Source: Ignavibacteriaceae bacterium (lineage in GTDB: Bacteria > Bacteroidota > Ignavibacteria > Ignavibacteriales > Ignavibacteriaceae). From it: DNA of 37,385 bases. A program made the position numbers and the translations under genes. This document shows, piece after piece, positions 7,922-16,654 of the stretch. Position 1 is the stretch's first letter. Each line of letters opens with the position of its first letter. The notes beneath the pieces are model-generated. The model worked only from the letters and a program-made list of their open reading frames with translations, was not told the DNA's origin and ran no database searches. The stretch lies in the NCBI GenBank assembly GCA_013388525.1, contig JACAFA010000222.1, positions 1-37,385 of the forward strand. Reading direction: 5' to 3'.

Positions 7922-8734
7922 CTATAATTTTTTCACAAGCATATCTATTTGTTTAATTTCTGATAACAGATTTTCCAAATCACTTAAAGGCAGTTGACTT
8001 TCTGCATCGCTCAATGCACTTGCCGGATCGGGATGAACTTCTAAAAATAATGCATCAATTCCAATTGCTGCGGCTGCTTTAGCAAGTGGTCTGATAAATT
8101 TTGGTTGTCCGCTTGTTTTCCCGCCGCTTCCCGGTAACTGAACTGAATGAGTTGCATCCATTACAACAGGATAACCAAACTCTTTCATAATAATTAATGA
8201 ACGCATGTCAACAACCAGGTTATTGTATCCGAAAGAAGAACCTCGTTCTGTCAACAGGATTTTTTTATTACCGGTTGATTCAATTTTTTCAATCGCATAC
8301 TTCATATCTTCCGGAGCGAGAAATTGTCCTTTCTTAACGTTAACTGCCTTTCCGGTTTCACCTGCTGCTAATAACAACTCAGTCTGTCTGCATAAGAATG
8401 CTGGTATCTGAAGTATATCTACGTAGTTTGATACTTTTGAAATTTCTTCGATTGAATGAACATCTGTTAATAAAGGTATGTTTAATCGCTCTCTTACTTT
8501 GTTCAATATTTTTATTGCTTCCGAATCTCCGATTCCTATAAACGATTTAATGCTTGTCCTGTTTGCTTTTTTGTAACTCGATTTGAATATAAACGGAATA
8601 TCAAGTTTTGAAGTTATCTCTTTTATCTTCTCTGCAGAAAACAAAGTTATTTTTTCATTCTCAACAACACAGGGACCGGCAATCAAAACGAATGGAAGAT
8701 TTGCTCCTACTCTGATATTTTTTATCTCAATCAT
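7922..8734 (-). CDS. kdsA: 3-deoxy-8-phosphooctulonate (Kdo-8-P) synthase
   Basis: This 270-residue TIM-barrel enzyme condenses phosphoenolpyruvate with arabinose-5-phosphate to Kdo-8-phosphate in the cytoplasm. The diagnostic segments are all present: IAGPCVVE, FKSSYKKANRTS, GIGDSEAIKIL, TDVHS, QIPAFLCRQTELL, VNVKKGQFLAPEDM, LTERGSSFGYNNLVVDMRSL, MDATHSVQLPG and FLEVHPDPASALSDAESQLP. The cysteine at residue 22 in the GPC motif marks the metal-dependent class, as in Aquifex; the E. coli metal-independent type has Asn there. It is the first gene of the Kdo/LPS-export operon, divergent from the deacetylase gene. The promoter should lie in 8735-8897. Confidence 0.96.
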   Translation of the reverse strand: MIEIKNIRVGANLPFVLIAGPCVVENEKITLFSAEKIKEITSKLDIPFIFKSSYKKANRTSIKSFIGIGDSEAIKILNKVRERLNIPLLTDVHSIEEISKVSNYVDILQIPAFLCRQTELLLAAGETGKAVNVKKGQFLAPEDMKYAIEKIESTGNKKILLTERGSSFGYNNLVVDMRSLIIMKEFGYPVVMDATHSVQLPGSGGKTSGQPKFIRPLAKAAAAIGIDALFLEVHPDPASALSDAESQLPLSDLENLLSEIKQIDMLVKKL

Positions 8735-8897
8735 GATTTCGGGTAATTAATTACTGTAACGATGTGTAAATATAAGAAATTATAAGATTTTTTATCTTTG
8801 ATTGGTTATCTTTATTTGCCTCTGAAATATTTTTTGATAGGTTTATCTTAAATGAAATATTATTTCGCTAACTAATAATTTGCTCAAAAACTTCTGT

Positions 8898-11372
8898 ATG
8901 ATAAAACAAATTCTTTTCTTTCTCTTAGTTTCAGTTTCTGTTTTGTTTAGCCAGCCTGATGAATCATTTAACGCTTCAGAAATAAAAATAGCTTTGAAAA
9001 AACTGAATACTCTTGGTTCAGTTTTATATATTGCTGCACATCCGGATGACGAAAACACAGCTTTCCTTGCTTACTTCAATTATGCTGAACATTTACGAAC
9101 AGGATATCTTTCATTAACAAGAGGTGACGGCGGACAGAACTTAATCGGCGATGAACAAGGCGATCTTCTTGGTGTAATCCGTACACAGGAACTTTTACAA
9201 GCCAGAAGAATTGATGGTGCCGAGCAATTTTTTACGAGAGCTGTTGATTTCGGTTATTCAAAAACTCCTGAGGAAACTTTATCCAAATGGGGAAAGCAGG
9301 AAATTCTCTCTGATATTGTCTGGATAATTCGAAAATTTAGACCAGATGTAATTGTTAACAGATTTCCTACATCAGGACTTGGAACTCACGGTCATCACAC
9401 TGCTTCAGCAATTCTTGCCGTTGAAGCTTTTAAACTTGCAGGTGATGCAAATGCTTTTCCTGAACAACTTAAATTTGTTCAGCCCTGGCAAGCGAAAAGA
9501 ATTTTCTGGAATGCATGGACCCCGGCACTTTCAACAATGGGAATTAATGGTGACACTCTGATAAAAGTAAATTTCGGGGAATACAATTATTTATTAGGAA
9601 GATCATATACCGAGATTTCAGCAGTAAGCAGAACTATGCATAAAAGCCAGGGATTCGGGTCTTCAGGCAGAAGAGAAAATTTATATAATTATTTTCTTCA
9701 GCTTGATGGAGAACCGGTAAAAGAAAATCTTTTTAATGACATTGATTTGAGCTGGAACAGAATTAAAGGAAGTGAAAAAGTATCAACTCTTTTAGCAAAA
9801 GCGGAGAAGATATTTGAATTTGAAAATCCGTCCGGAATAATACCTTTACTTGTTGAAGCTTATTCAGAATTGCAAAAGCTTGATGACAAATACTGGATTG
9901 AAATAAAATCAGCTGAACTCCTGAAAGTTATTAAGTCCTGCGCAGGAATTTGGGCAGAAGCAGTAACAGATGAAAACCTGCTCTCTCACGGAAGTGAAAC
10001 AAAAGTAAAAGCCGGTTTTGTAGTTCGTTCAGATATTCCGGTTACTCTGAAATCAATTCACATTGATTATCAAAAAAATGATTCCACCATTAATGCAAAA
10101 CTTACTCGAGGGGAAATGATTTATGTTGAACGAATAATTTCTATTCCGAATGATGTTAAATACAGTCAGCCTTACTGGCTTGAAGAAGAAAACCACAAAG
10201 ATATTTATACCGTAAAAGATCAAAGTCTTATAGGTCAACCAAAAACTGATTATCCGCTTTATGCAACATTCACAACAGAAGTATTTGGGACAGAAATCGA
10301 ATTCAGGATACCGGTTTTTTACAGAAAGAATGATCCCGTGGAAGGAGAAGTTTATAAGAGAGTTGAAATTGTTCCTGAAGCTGTTGTAAACTTCGATAGA
10401 GAATTATACTTATTGAAAAATGGTGAAGAGAAAGAAGTATCGGTCTTTGTAAAAGGCATAAAGGAAAATGTAAAAGGAAGATTGACAATTTTATGTGAAA
10501 AGGGATGGAATGTTTCACCTGATTTTTATGATTTCAATTTTAGTTCACCGGGACAGGAAAATGAATATAAATTCAAAATAAAATCAACAAATAACAATCT
10601 TACTTCTGAAATTAAAGCTCAACTTGAAATTGATGATAAAAATTTATCCAGAAGCCTTGTAACAATTAATTATCCGCATATTCAACCTCAAACTGTACTG
10701 CCGGAATCAAGAGCAAAAACTCTCAGGCTTGATTTCAATAAAGAAACAGTCAGTAAAATTGCTTACATAATGGGTTCGGGTGATAAAATTCCCGAACTAC
10801 TGAGAGACTTAGGATTTTATCTAGATGTTTTTACAAAAGAACCTTTAACAACAGAACTTCTTGAAAACTATGATGCAGTGATTGCAGGCATACGTGCTTA
10901 CAATACATATCAGAGACTTTCAACTGATCAGAAAAATATATTAAAGTATGTGGAGAATGGCGGAACTCTGATTATTCAGTACAACACACTCGGCGATTTA
11001 ATTACTGATCCATCTCCTTTAAAACTTAAAATCTCCCGGGACAGAGTAACTGAAGAGGATGCAACTATTACTATTCTGAATTCAAATCATCATCTTCTGA
11101 ACTATCCATATCAAATTACATCAAACGATTTTGACGGATGGATTCAAGAGCGCGGATTATATTTCCCGAATGAATGGGATGAAAATTTTATTCCTCTTCT
11201 TGAAATGAACGATACCGGTGAAACACCAAAGTCAGGTTCGCTTTTAGTTACAGAATATGGCAAAGGAATTTTTATTTATACAGGCTTATCATTCTTCCGA
11301 CAACTACCGGTAGGTGTTGAAGGTGCTTACAAACTTTTTATTAATTTATTATCCGCGGGTATAAATGAATAA
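8898..11372 (+). CDS. Exported PIG-L/LmbE family deacetylase with C-terminal amidotransferase-like domain
   Basis: This 824-residue protein starts at the ATG at 8898, which gives a clean signal peptide (MIKQILFFLLVSVSVLFSQ). An in-frame TTG at 8880 is less likely. Residues 40-290 form the LmbE/PIG-L zinc deacetylase domain: AAHPDDE supplies His and Asp ligands, and the third metal ligand is in THGHHTA near residue 163. These enzymes remove N-acetyl groups from sugars. The middle (about 340-610) looks like beta-sandwich domains. The C-terminus (about 620-824: YIMGSGDKIPELLRDLGF, AVIAGIRAYNTY, ENGGTLIIQYNT) resembles a class-I amidotransferase/ThuA-like fold without an obvious catalytic cysteine. 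It overlaps a small membrane-protein gene and a symporter follows, so it may process an amino-sugar substrate for uptake. The substrate is not known. Confidence 0.85.
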   Translation: MIKQILFFLLVSVSVLFSQPDESFNASEIKIALKKLNTLGSVLYIAAHPDDENTAFLAYFNYAEHLRTGYLSLTRGDGGQNLIGDEQGDLLGVIRTQELLQARRIDGAEQFFTRAVDFGYSKTPEETLSKWGKQEILSDIVWIIRKFRPDVIVNRFPTSGLGTHGHHTASAILAVEAFKLAGDANAFPEQLKFVQPWQAKRIFWNAWTPALSTMGINGDTLIKVNFGEYNYLLGRSYTEISAVSRTMHKSQGFGSSGRRENLYNYFLQLDGEPVKENLFNDIDLSWNRIKGSEKVSTLLAKAEKIFEFENPSGIIPLLVEAYSELQKLDDKYWIEIKSAELLKVIKSCAGIWAEAVTDENLLSHGSETKVKAGFVVRSDIPVTLKSIHIDYQKNDSTINAKLTRGEMIYVERIISIPNDVKYSQPYWLEEENHKDIYTVKDQSLIGQPKTDYPLYATFTTEVFGTEIEFRIPVFYRKNDPVEGEVYKRVEIVPEAVVNFDRELYLLKNGEEKEVSVFVKGIKENVKGRLTILCEKGWNVSPDFYDFNFSSPGQENEYKFKIKSTNNNLTSEIKAQLEIDDKNLSRSLVTINYPHIQPQTVLPESRAKTLRLDFNKETVSKIAYIMGSGDKIPELLRDLGFYLDVFTKEPLTTELLENYDAVIAGIRAYNTYQRLSTDQKNILKYVENGGTLIIQYNTLGDLITDPSPLKLKISRDRVTEEDATITILNSNHHLLNYPYQITSNDFDGWIQERGLYFPNEWDENFIPLLEMNDTGETPKSGSLLVTEYGKGIFIYTGLSFFRQLPVGVEGAYKLFINLLSAGINE

Positions 11373-11508
11373 CAAAGATGAGTTGAAAAATTCAGATGAT
11401 TCTCCGCCGCCTGTATTTAAAAGCTGGAACAAACTCTATGGTTTCGTACTGTTCACTCTGTTTTTTTTGATACTGATTTTTTACTTGTTCACCAGGGCTT
11501 TTAAATGA
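11365..11508 (+). CDS. Small single-pass membrane protein between deacetylase and symporter
   Basis: This 47-residue open reading frame starts at an ATG inside the end of the deacetylase gene (8-bp overlap) and stops at TGA overlapping the symporter start (ATGA, 4 bp). Both overlaps argue strongly for a real, translationally coupled gene. The protein has a charged N-terminus with a proline patch (SDDSPPPVF), then WNKLYGFVLF followed by one transmembrane helix (about residues 24-43) and a short basic tail. I do not recognise a named family. Small partner subunits encoded next to sodium:solute symporters are known for other members (YjcH beside ActP, YhdT beside PanF), so an accessory subunit is plausible but unproven. 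Confidence 0.75.
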   Translation: MNNKDELKNSDDSPPPVFKSWNKLYGFVLFTLFFLILIFYLFTRAFK

Positions 11509-13199
11509 GTACGGTTGATTGGGTAGTAATGAGTGGTTTCATTGGATTTGTAGTTCTTTATGGAACCTGGAAATCCAGAAACACGAGTGATGTAGATACT
11601 TATTTACGCGCAGGCAGATCCTCGAAATGGTGGCTTGTTGCTTTGTCAATTATGGCAACCCAGGCAAGTGCAATAACATTCCTCTCAACTCCCGGTCAGG
11701 CTTATGTTGATGGAATGCGTTTCCTTCAGTTTTATCTTGGATTGCCAATTGCTATGATTATACTCTCTGTTACAGCGGTACCGCTTTATAACAAAATGAA
11801 TGTTTACACAGCCTATGAGTTCCTTGAAAAAAGATTTGACTTAAAGAACAGAATGCTCGGCAGTGCACTTTTCCTTACTCAACGAGGATTAGCCGCAGGT
11901 TTTACTATCTATGCTCCTTCATTAATACTTTCCGTAATTCTTGGCTGGGAAATGAACATTACCATTATTGTTGTTGGTGCAATGGTAATTCTATACACAA
12001 CAGTTGGCGGAACAGTTGCAGTAAACAAAACACATTTTCTTCAGATGATAATAATTACGATTGGAATGTTTGCAGCATTTTACGTTCTTATGTCGTTATT
12101 GCCCGAGGAAGTTTCAATCTTCGATGCAGCATTTGTAGCCGGAAAACTTGGTAAACTCAATGTAATCGATTTTACATTTGATTTGAGTAACCGCTATACT
12201 TTCTGGTCGGGAATTATTGGCGGTACATTTTTAATGCTTTCATACTTTGGGACTGATCAATCACAGGTTCAAAGATATCTTGCGGGAAGTTCAGTAACAC
12301 AAAGCAGATTAGCATTGCTCACGAACGGATTGGTCAAAGTGCCGATGCAGTTTATTATTTTATTTATTGGTGCAATGGTGTTTGTCTTCTTTCAGTTTGT
12401 AACTCCGCCACTGTTTTTTAATCCAGTTGAAGAAGCAAAAGTTAAATCCGGAATTTACAAATCTGAATATGAGCTCGTTGAAAAAGAATATTCAGAACTT
12501 CATAATAAGAAGCAGGATGAACTAAAAGAACTGATTTCTTCAAATCATAACGATGATAAAGAACTTGTAAGAATCAAGACTGAATCAATCGTTGAGAATC
12601 AGCAAAAAACAGATGAGTTAAAAAGCCGTGCAGTTGAAATCATTAAAAAGTCTGATCCTTCCGCTGATACAAATGATACTAACTACATTTTTCTGTCATT
12701 CATAATAAATTTTTTACCTATTGGATTTATTGGTTTACTCATTGCCGCTATTCTTTCAGCGTCAATGTCATCAACTTCTGCGGAATTAAACGCACTTGCA
12801 TCAACAACCGTTATAGATTTTTATAAGAGATTAATTCAAAAAGATGCCGGTGATTTTCACTACCTTCAGGTTTCAAAAATTGCAACCATCTTTTGGGGTA
12901 TTTATGCAATACTCTTTGCTTTGTTCGCAAAGGAACTTGGTTCACTCATTGAGGCAGTGAATATACTCGGATCACTTGTTTACGGTACTATTCTCGGGAT
13001 ATTCCTTACAGCTTTTTATACTAAAAAAGTTACCGGCACCTCAACTTTTATTTCGGCAATTTTAGCTGAACTTGTAGTAATATACTGTTACCTTTTTACA
13101 GAAATTCCTTTCTTGTGGTATAACGTAATCGGTTGTCTTATTGTTGTTATTGGTGCATTTTTGTTTAGCAAGTTGTTAAATTTTTCCGGGAAGTTCTGA
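11505..13199 (+). CDS. Sodium:solute symporter (SSS family)
   Basis: This 564-residue inner-membrane transporter has about 13 helices. SSS features are the opening TM with the following YLRAGRSSKWWLVALSIMAT segment, the SAITFLSTPGQAYVDGMRF loop, an unwound first core helix, YTTVGGTVAVNKTHFLQ and the sodium-site helix ILSASMSSTSAELNALAST. It would couple Na+ to uptake of a small solute such as a sugar, amino acid or organic acid. About 80 charged residues (about 306-388) are inserted between two core helices, just before the FINFLPIGFIGLLIAAILSA-type helix, predicted coiled and cytoplasmic or periplasmic. The gene is coupled to the small membrane protein and deacetylase upstream, suggesting import of a deacetylated product. 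Family is sure; substrate is unknown. Confidence 0.9.
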   Translation: MSTVDWVVMSGFIGFVVLYGTWKSRNTSDVDTYLRAGRSSKWWLVALSIMATQASAITFLSTPGQAYVDGMRFLQFYLGLPIAMIILSVTAVPLYNKMNVYTAYEFLEKRFDLKNRMLGSALFLTQRGLAAGFTIYAPSLILSVILGWEMNITIIVVGAMVILYTTVGGTVAVNKTHFLQMIIITIGMFAAFYVLMSLLPEEVSIFDAAFVAGKLGKLNVIDFTFDLSNRYTFWSGIIGGTFLMLSYFGTDQSQVQRYLAGSSVTQSRLALLTNGLVKVPMQFIILFIGAMVFVFFQFVTPPLFFNPVEEAKVKSGIYKSEYELVEKEYSELHNKKQDELKELISSNHNDDKELVRIKTESIVENQQKTDELKSRAVEIIKKSDPSADTNDTNYIFLSFIINFLPIGFIGLLIAAILSASMSSTSAELNALASTTVIDFYKRLIQKDAGDFHYLQVSKIATIFWGIYAILFALFAKELGSLIEAVNILGSLVYGTILGIFLTAFYTKKVTGTSTFISAILAELVVIYCYLFTEIPFLWYNVIGCLIVVIGAFLFSKLLNFSGKF

Positions 13200-13209
13200 T
13201 TACAATATT

Positions 13210-13226
13210 GTGGCTTGTGGTTTGCC
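13210..13226 (+). promoter_or_regulatory. Candidate sigma-54 (-24/-12) promoter
   Basis: TGGC at 13211-13214 and TTGC at 13222-13225 are separated by 7 nt, giving the GG-N10-GC spacing of RpoN promoters. It lies about 50 bp upstream of the YtxH-like gene and outside any coding region. A sigma-54 enhancer-binding protein is encoded elsewhere in the window. The match is short and could be chance. Confidence 0.35.
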
Positions 13227-13276
13227 GGAAATAATTATATTTAATTTTTATATCTAAATAAAATTCGGGATAAAAA

Positions 13277-13534
13277 ATGAGGGACAATAAATCTAATCTT
13301 TTACTTTATGGTTTAATCCTCGGAGGAATAGTTGGCGCCGGACTAGTAATCTACTTCGGGTCAAAATTCGTTATTAAAAAACGTGCTACAGACAAAATGA
13401 AAAAGCATAAATTTTACGAAGGTATTGATGATATCTTTAATGAAAGTGCTGAAGCCGTTAATGATTCTGATGAGACAATTAATTCAGAACCAGCGAATGA
13501 GATTGTTGATGAACTGTTCTCCAGATCAAATTAA
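13277..13534 (+). CDS. YtxH-like single-pass membrane protein
   Basis: This is an 85-residue protein. It has a short charged N-terminus and one transmembrane helix (about residues 8-28) rich in glycine (LILGGIVGAGLVIYFGSKF). A basic stop-transfer stretch (KKRATDKMKKHK) and an acidic cytoplasmic tail follow. The glycine-rich helix and downstream charged tail resemble YtxH/general-stress-type small proteins, but no specific motif proves it. It lies 77 bp after the symporter and 11 bp before the TetR gene, so it may share a transcript with the regulator. A possible sigma-54 promoter lies upstream. Function unknown. Confidence 0.65.
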   Translation: MRDNKSNLLLYGLILGGIVGAGLVIYFGSKFVIKKRATDKMKKHKFYEGIDDIFNESAEAVNDSDETINSEPANEIVDELFSRSN

Positions 13535-13545
13535 AAAGAACTAAT

Positions 13546-14121
13546 TTGGCTAAGGAACGACAGGAAGAAATCATACGTGCTGCTGCAAAAAGATTCAGCA
13601 GGCATGGTTTTACAAAAACCACCCTGGATGAAATTGCCCGTGATGTTCGTATAGGTAAGCCAACTATTTACCATTACTTCAAATCGAAAGATGATCTCTT
13701 TTACAGTTCAATAAACTTTCAATCAACACAATTTATAGAAGATATAAAAGCTATTTTTAATAATCAGGATTTGCCGGTTGGTGCAAGGTTACTCGAATAT
13801 TTTGCGTTTAAGGAGACTGTTTATCATCGTTATCGTCTTCTCTACGATTTAATTCTCACATTATTCAAAGACGATACTCTTGAAAAAGAGAAACAAATTC
13901 TTAATTACTTATTGCAAAAAGAGTCTGAAGTTGTCGGGTTAATACTCAGTTCTATTTACACAGGCAGAATTGAGAGCATGAATCCCTCACTTCCCTTTTA
14001 CATTGTACATATCAGCTGGGGATTAATGTTCAGCAACATCATAAAAGAAATTAATTCTGATGGCAAGGCAATAAGTATGAAAGAGTTGATGTTCAGAAGT
14101 CTTGAAACCATTTTATCCTGA
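13546..14121 (+). CDS. TetR/AcrR family transcriptional regulator
   Basis: This 191-residue DNA-binding regulator has the TetR N-terminal domain at residues 5-50: EEIIRAAAKRFSRHGFTKTT, then LDEIARDVRIGKPTIYHYFK, the helix-turn-helix, then SKDDLFY. The remainder is an all-helical ligand and dimer domain with no family-wide signature. The start is TTG: no ATG exists before the HTH, and the frame upstream closes quickly. It would repress or activate a nearby gene in response to a small molecule. Neighbours are the YtxH-like gene (11 bp upstream) and, after 109 bp, the second symporter cluster, both plausible targets. The ligand cannot be inferred. Confidence 0.9.
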   Translation: MAKERQEEIIRAAAKRFSRHGFTKTTLDEIARDVRIGKPTIYHYFKSKDDLFYSSINFQSTQFIEDIKAIFNNQDLPVGARLLEYFAFKETVYHRYRLLYDLILTLFKDDTLEKEKQILNYLLQKESEVVGLILSSIYTGRIESMNPSLPFYIVHISWGLMFSNIIKEINSDGKAISMKELMFRSLETILS

Positions 14122-14230
14122 TTGCAATTTAAATTTTATAAATACAGAATTAATCTATTTTTAATTTGAATCTTTATTTTTCGATTGCTAACTTTCCTTT
14201 GAAAATTCCCTAAAATTATTCAGCTAAATT

Positions 14231-14458
14231 ATGTTCCCTTTCGAAAGTACGTGGTTACCTTACTTATATCTTTATGGTGTTGGTGGATTTTTCTTTCTGC
14301 TTGGAATGATCATTATCAAAAAAAGCGGCTCCCTTGATAAAGCCAAAAAATCCCATAGAAGATGGTTTAAAATTTTACTCTTTGGTTTCTTTTACTTCAC
14401 CTTAATTCACGCATTTTTAATCACTGCTGCATTATACTTTTTAAATTATGGATCTTGA
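14231..14458 (+). CDS. Two-helix small membrane protein, putative symporter partner (copy 1)
   Basis: This 75-residue protein has two transmembrane helices (about residues 10-30 and 46-70) joined by a basic loop (IKKSGSLDKAKKSHRRW). It begins with the pattern FESTWLPYLYLYGVGG. Its last 11 bp overlap the start of the large symporter gene, implying translational coupling. A paralogue with about two thirds identical residues by my count lies immediately after that symporter (16655-16867). I do not recognise a named family. By analogy with small subunits of other sodium:solute symporters it may be a partner of the downstream transporter, which is inference from gene order only. Confidence 0.8.
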   Translation: MFPFESTWLPYLYLYGVGGFFFLLGMIIIKKSGSLDKAKKSHRRWFKILLFGFFYFTLIHAFLITAALYFLNYGS

Positions 14459-16580
14459 AAAATTTCACAATATAGGAACTTCTGCTGACTGGATAGTAAT
14501 GATCGCATATTTCATTATTATTATGCTTTTCGGATCATACTTTGGAAAATACAACAGAAGTACTAAAGATTTCTTTTTCGGTGGGAGACGTTTTACCTGG
14601 TGGTTAATCGCATTCTCAATTGTTGCAACCGGAGTAGGAAGTCATAGCTTTATTAAATATTCAGCTAAAGGATTTGAAGCCGGTTTCTCTTCTTCAATGA
14701 CTTATATGAACGACTGGTTCTTCGTTCCCTTCTTTTTATTCGGATGGTTACCGATAATAATCTACACCAAGATAAGATCAATACCCGAATATTTTGAAAA
14801 ACGTTTCAGTCCTTCGGCAAGATTTCTTGCAACGATTCTTTTATTGTTCTATATGATTGGCTACATCAGTATCGGGTTTTTAACTTTAGGTAAAGCTATG
14901 CTGCCGATGCTTCCAACTGACTTTACATTGCTCGGCGTACATTTCGAGGTTACTTTGATGGGAGTTGTTACAGTTATTGCTGTAGTAACCGGAATATATA
15001 TTACATTCGGCGGTCAAACGGCTGTTATCTTCACAGATCTGCTGCAAGGATTGATTTTACTATTTGCAGGTTTTTTAATTTTCTTTTTTGGCATTTCATA
15101 TATTGGCGGGTTTGATGTTTTCTGGAATATGCTTCCAACCGAATGGAAATTGCCTCTTGCACACTTCAATAGTCCATCAAGCTTTAACTTTGTCGGGATT
15201 TTCTGGCAGGATGGTGTTGCAGGTTCGATAGGATTCCTTTTTATGAATATGGGATTGATAATGAGATTTATGGCGACTAAAAGCGTTGATGAAGGAAGAA
15301 AAGCAGCAACATTTAATATTATAATAATGCTGCCTTTATCTGCTATCGTTGTTTCAAATGCAGGATGGATTGGTAAAGCAATTTCGGTTGAATTTCCTGA
15401 TATAATTCCACCAAACACAGATCCCGATCAGATTTTTGTAGTTGTTGCTAATGTTATTGCGCAACCCGGAGTTTTCGGTTTTATAATGGCTGCACTCACT
15501 GCTGCACTGATGTCCACTGTTGATACTCTTATCAATGCAACCGCTGCAATTTATATTAACGATGTACACCGTCCCATAAAAAAATTCCTTAAGCACATTA
15601 AAGAAGATGAAAAAATAACTGACAGGAAAGAATTATTTTCGGCGCGCATTGCCTCTGTCATAATTACTTTACTTGGAGTTGTAGGAGTATTAGCGTTCAG
15701 AGATTTTCCTACTGTTTATGAAGCTCATGGATTTTTTCACTCAACACTGACGCCACCATTAGTTATTGCAATCTTTATGGGTTTATTCTGGAGGAGATTT
15801 ACTCCCGCTGCAGTAATTGTAACATTTATTGGTGGTGTATCGCTTATGATTCTTGGAGCAAATTATCCGGGAATATTAATTAAACCATTTGCTCATGGAA
15901 CACCAATGGATGAAAAGCATCCATTCTCATATATAAGAGCGCTATACAATTTAGTTGTTTGTTTTGGTGTTGGATTTATCGTCACCCTCACAACAAATTA
16001 TCAGCAGAAGTTTGTGGCCTGGCTAAAAAGTAATAAGAATAGCAAAGCAATTATTTACTCCACCCTGATTATATCAATTATTTTATTTATTGGAATAGTA
16101 TTTAGCTCATCACTAATAGTCCTTCACCCTGAATCATATTTAGAAATAACTTTATTTGTTTTAGCAGCATTGATTATGAGTTCCATGGTTGCAATTCTTG
16201 TAACTTATTTTGTAAAGTATGATCCTGAACAGAATACACTCGGCTTAACAGTCTATTCAATTAAAAAAGCAAAAGAAATGTTTAAAGGAAGTAAATTAAA
16301 TGAACGTGAAGGAGAAAAAATTGTTGTAAACTGGAAACTAAAAGATTCATATGAAGATGTAATTTATTTTTCAAAGAATGATATGAAAAAAATGGAAGCC
16401 GAACCGGGTGATTTAGTTTACATTTCAGATACACGAAAATGGCTGGGAGGACTTAAATCCGTTCATACAGTATTTGGTGAACCTCATAACGAAGACGGAG
16501 TTGTTTATTTAACTAAAGAAAATTATGAGCAGGGTCAATTTGTGGAAGGACGAAAATTGATTGCAGAAAAGGAAATGTAA
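14448..16580 (+). CDS. Sodium:solute symporter (SSS family) with C-terminal cytoplasmic domain
   Basis: This 710-residue inner-membrane transporter has an SSS core. The opening helix is followed by KDFFFGGRRFTWWLIAFSIV, then a GSHSFIKYSAKG loop, IRSIPEYFEKRFSPSARF, GIYITFGGQTAVIFTDLLQG and the core helix AALTAALMSTVDTLINATAA. Two extra hydrophobic helices follow around residues 540-590. A soluble tail (about 592-710) contains YDPEQNTLGLTVYSIKKAKE and ends with GDLVYISDTRKWLGGLKSVH. Most SSS proteins are 480-600 residues, so the tail is an addition, perhaps regulatory. The substrate is unknown. It overlaps the small two-helix protein upstream by 11 bp, and a paralogue of that protein follows 74 bp downstream. 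Confidence 0.9.
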   Translation: MDLEKFHNIGTSADWIVMIAYFIIIMLFGSYFGKYNRSTKDFFFGGRRFTWWLIAFSIVATGVGSHSFIKYSAKGFEAGFSSSMTYMNDWFFVPFFLFGWLPIIIYTKIRSIPEYFEKRFSPSARFLATILLLFYMIGYISIGFLTLGKAMLPMLPTDFTLLGVHFEVTLMGVVTVIAVVTGIYITFGGQTAVIFTDLLQGLILLFAGFLIFFFGISYIGGFDVFWNMLPTEWKLPLAHFNSPSSFNFVGIFWQDGVAGSIGFLFMNMGLIMRFMATKSVDEGRKAATFNIIIMLPLSAIVVSNAGWIGKAISVEFPDIIPPNTDPDQIFVVVANVIAQPGVFGFIMAALTAALMSTVDTLINATAAIYINDVHRPIKKFLKHIKEDEKITDRKELFSARIASVIITLLGVVGVLAFRDFPTVYEAHGFFHSTLTPPLVIAIFMGLFWRRFTPAAVIVTFIGGVSLMILGANYPGILIKPFAHGTPMDEKHPFSYIRALYNLVVCFGVGFIVTLTTNYQQKFVAWLKSNKNSKAIIYSTLIISIILFIGIVFSSSLIVLHPESYLEITLFVLAALIMSSMVAILVTYFVKYDPEQNTLGLTVYSIKKAKEMFKGSKLNEREGEKIVVNWKLKDSYEDVIYFSKNDMKKMEAEPGDLVYISDTRKWLGGLKSVHTVFGEPHNEDGVVYLTKENYEQGQFVEGRKLIAEKEM

Positions 16581-16654
16581 AAATTAAGTGTAGTGATCAA
16601 TTATTTATTGATATGAAAATTATTTTTATTAACCCATTTTAGAAATATTTTTTT

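Noticed and set aside
8793..8800. TATCTTTG, a match to the Bacteroidota -7 promoter element, ahead of the deacetylase gene
   Set aside because: No TTTG/TTG -33 element is found at the expected distance, and such AT-rich 8-mers are common here.
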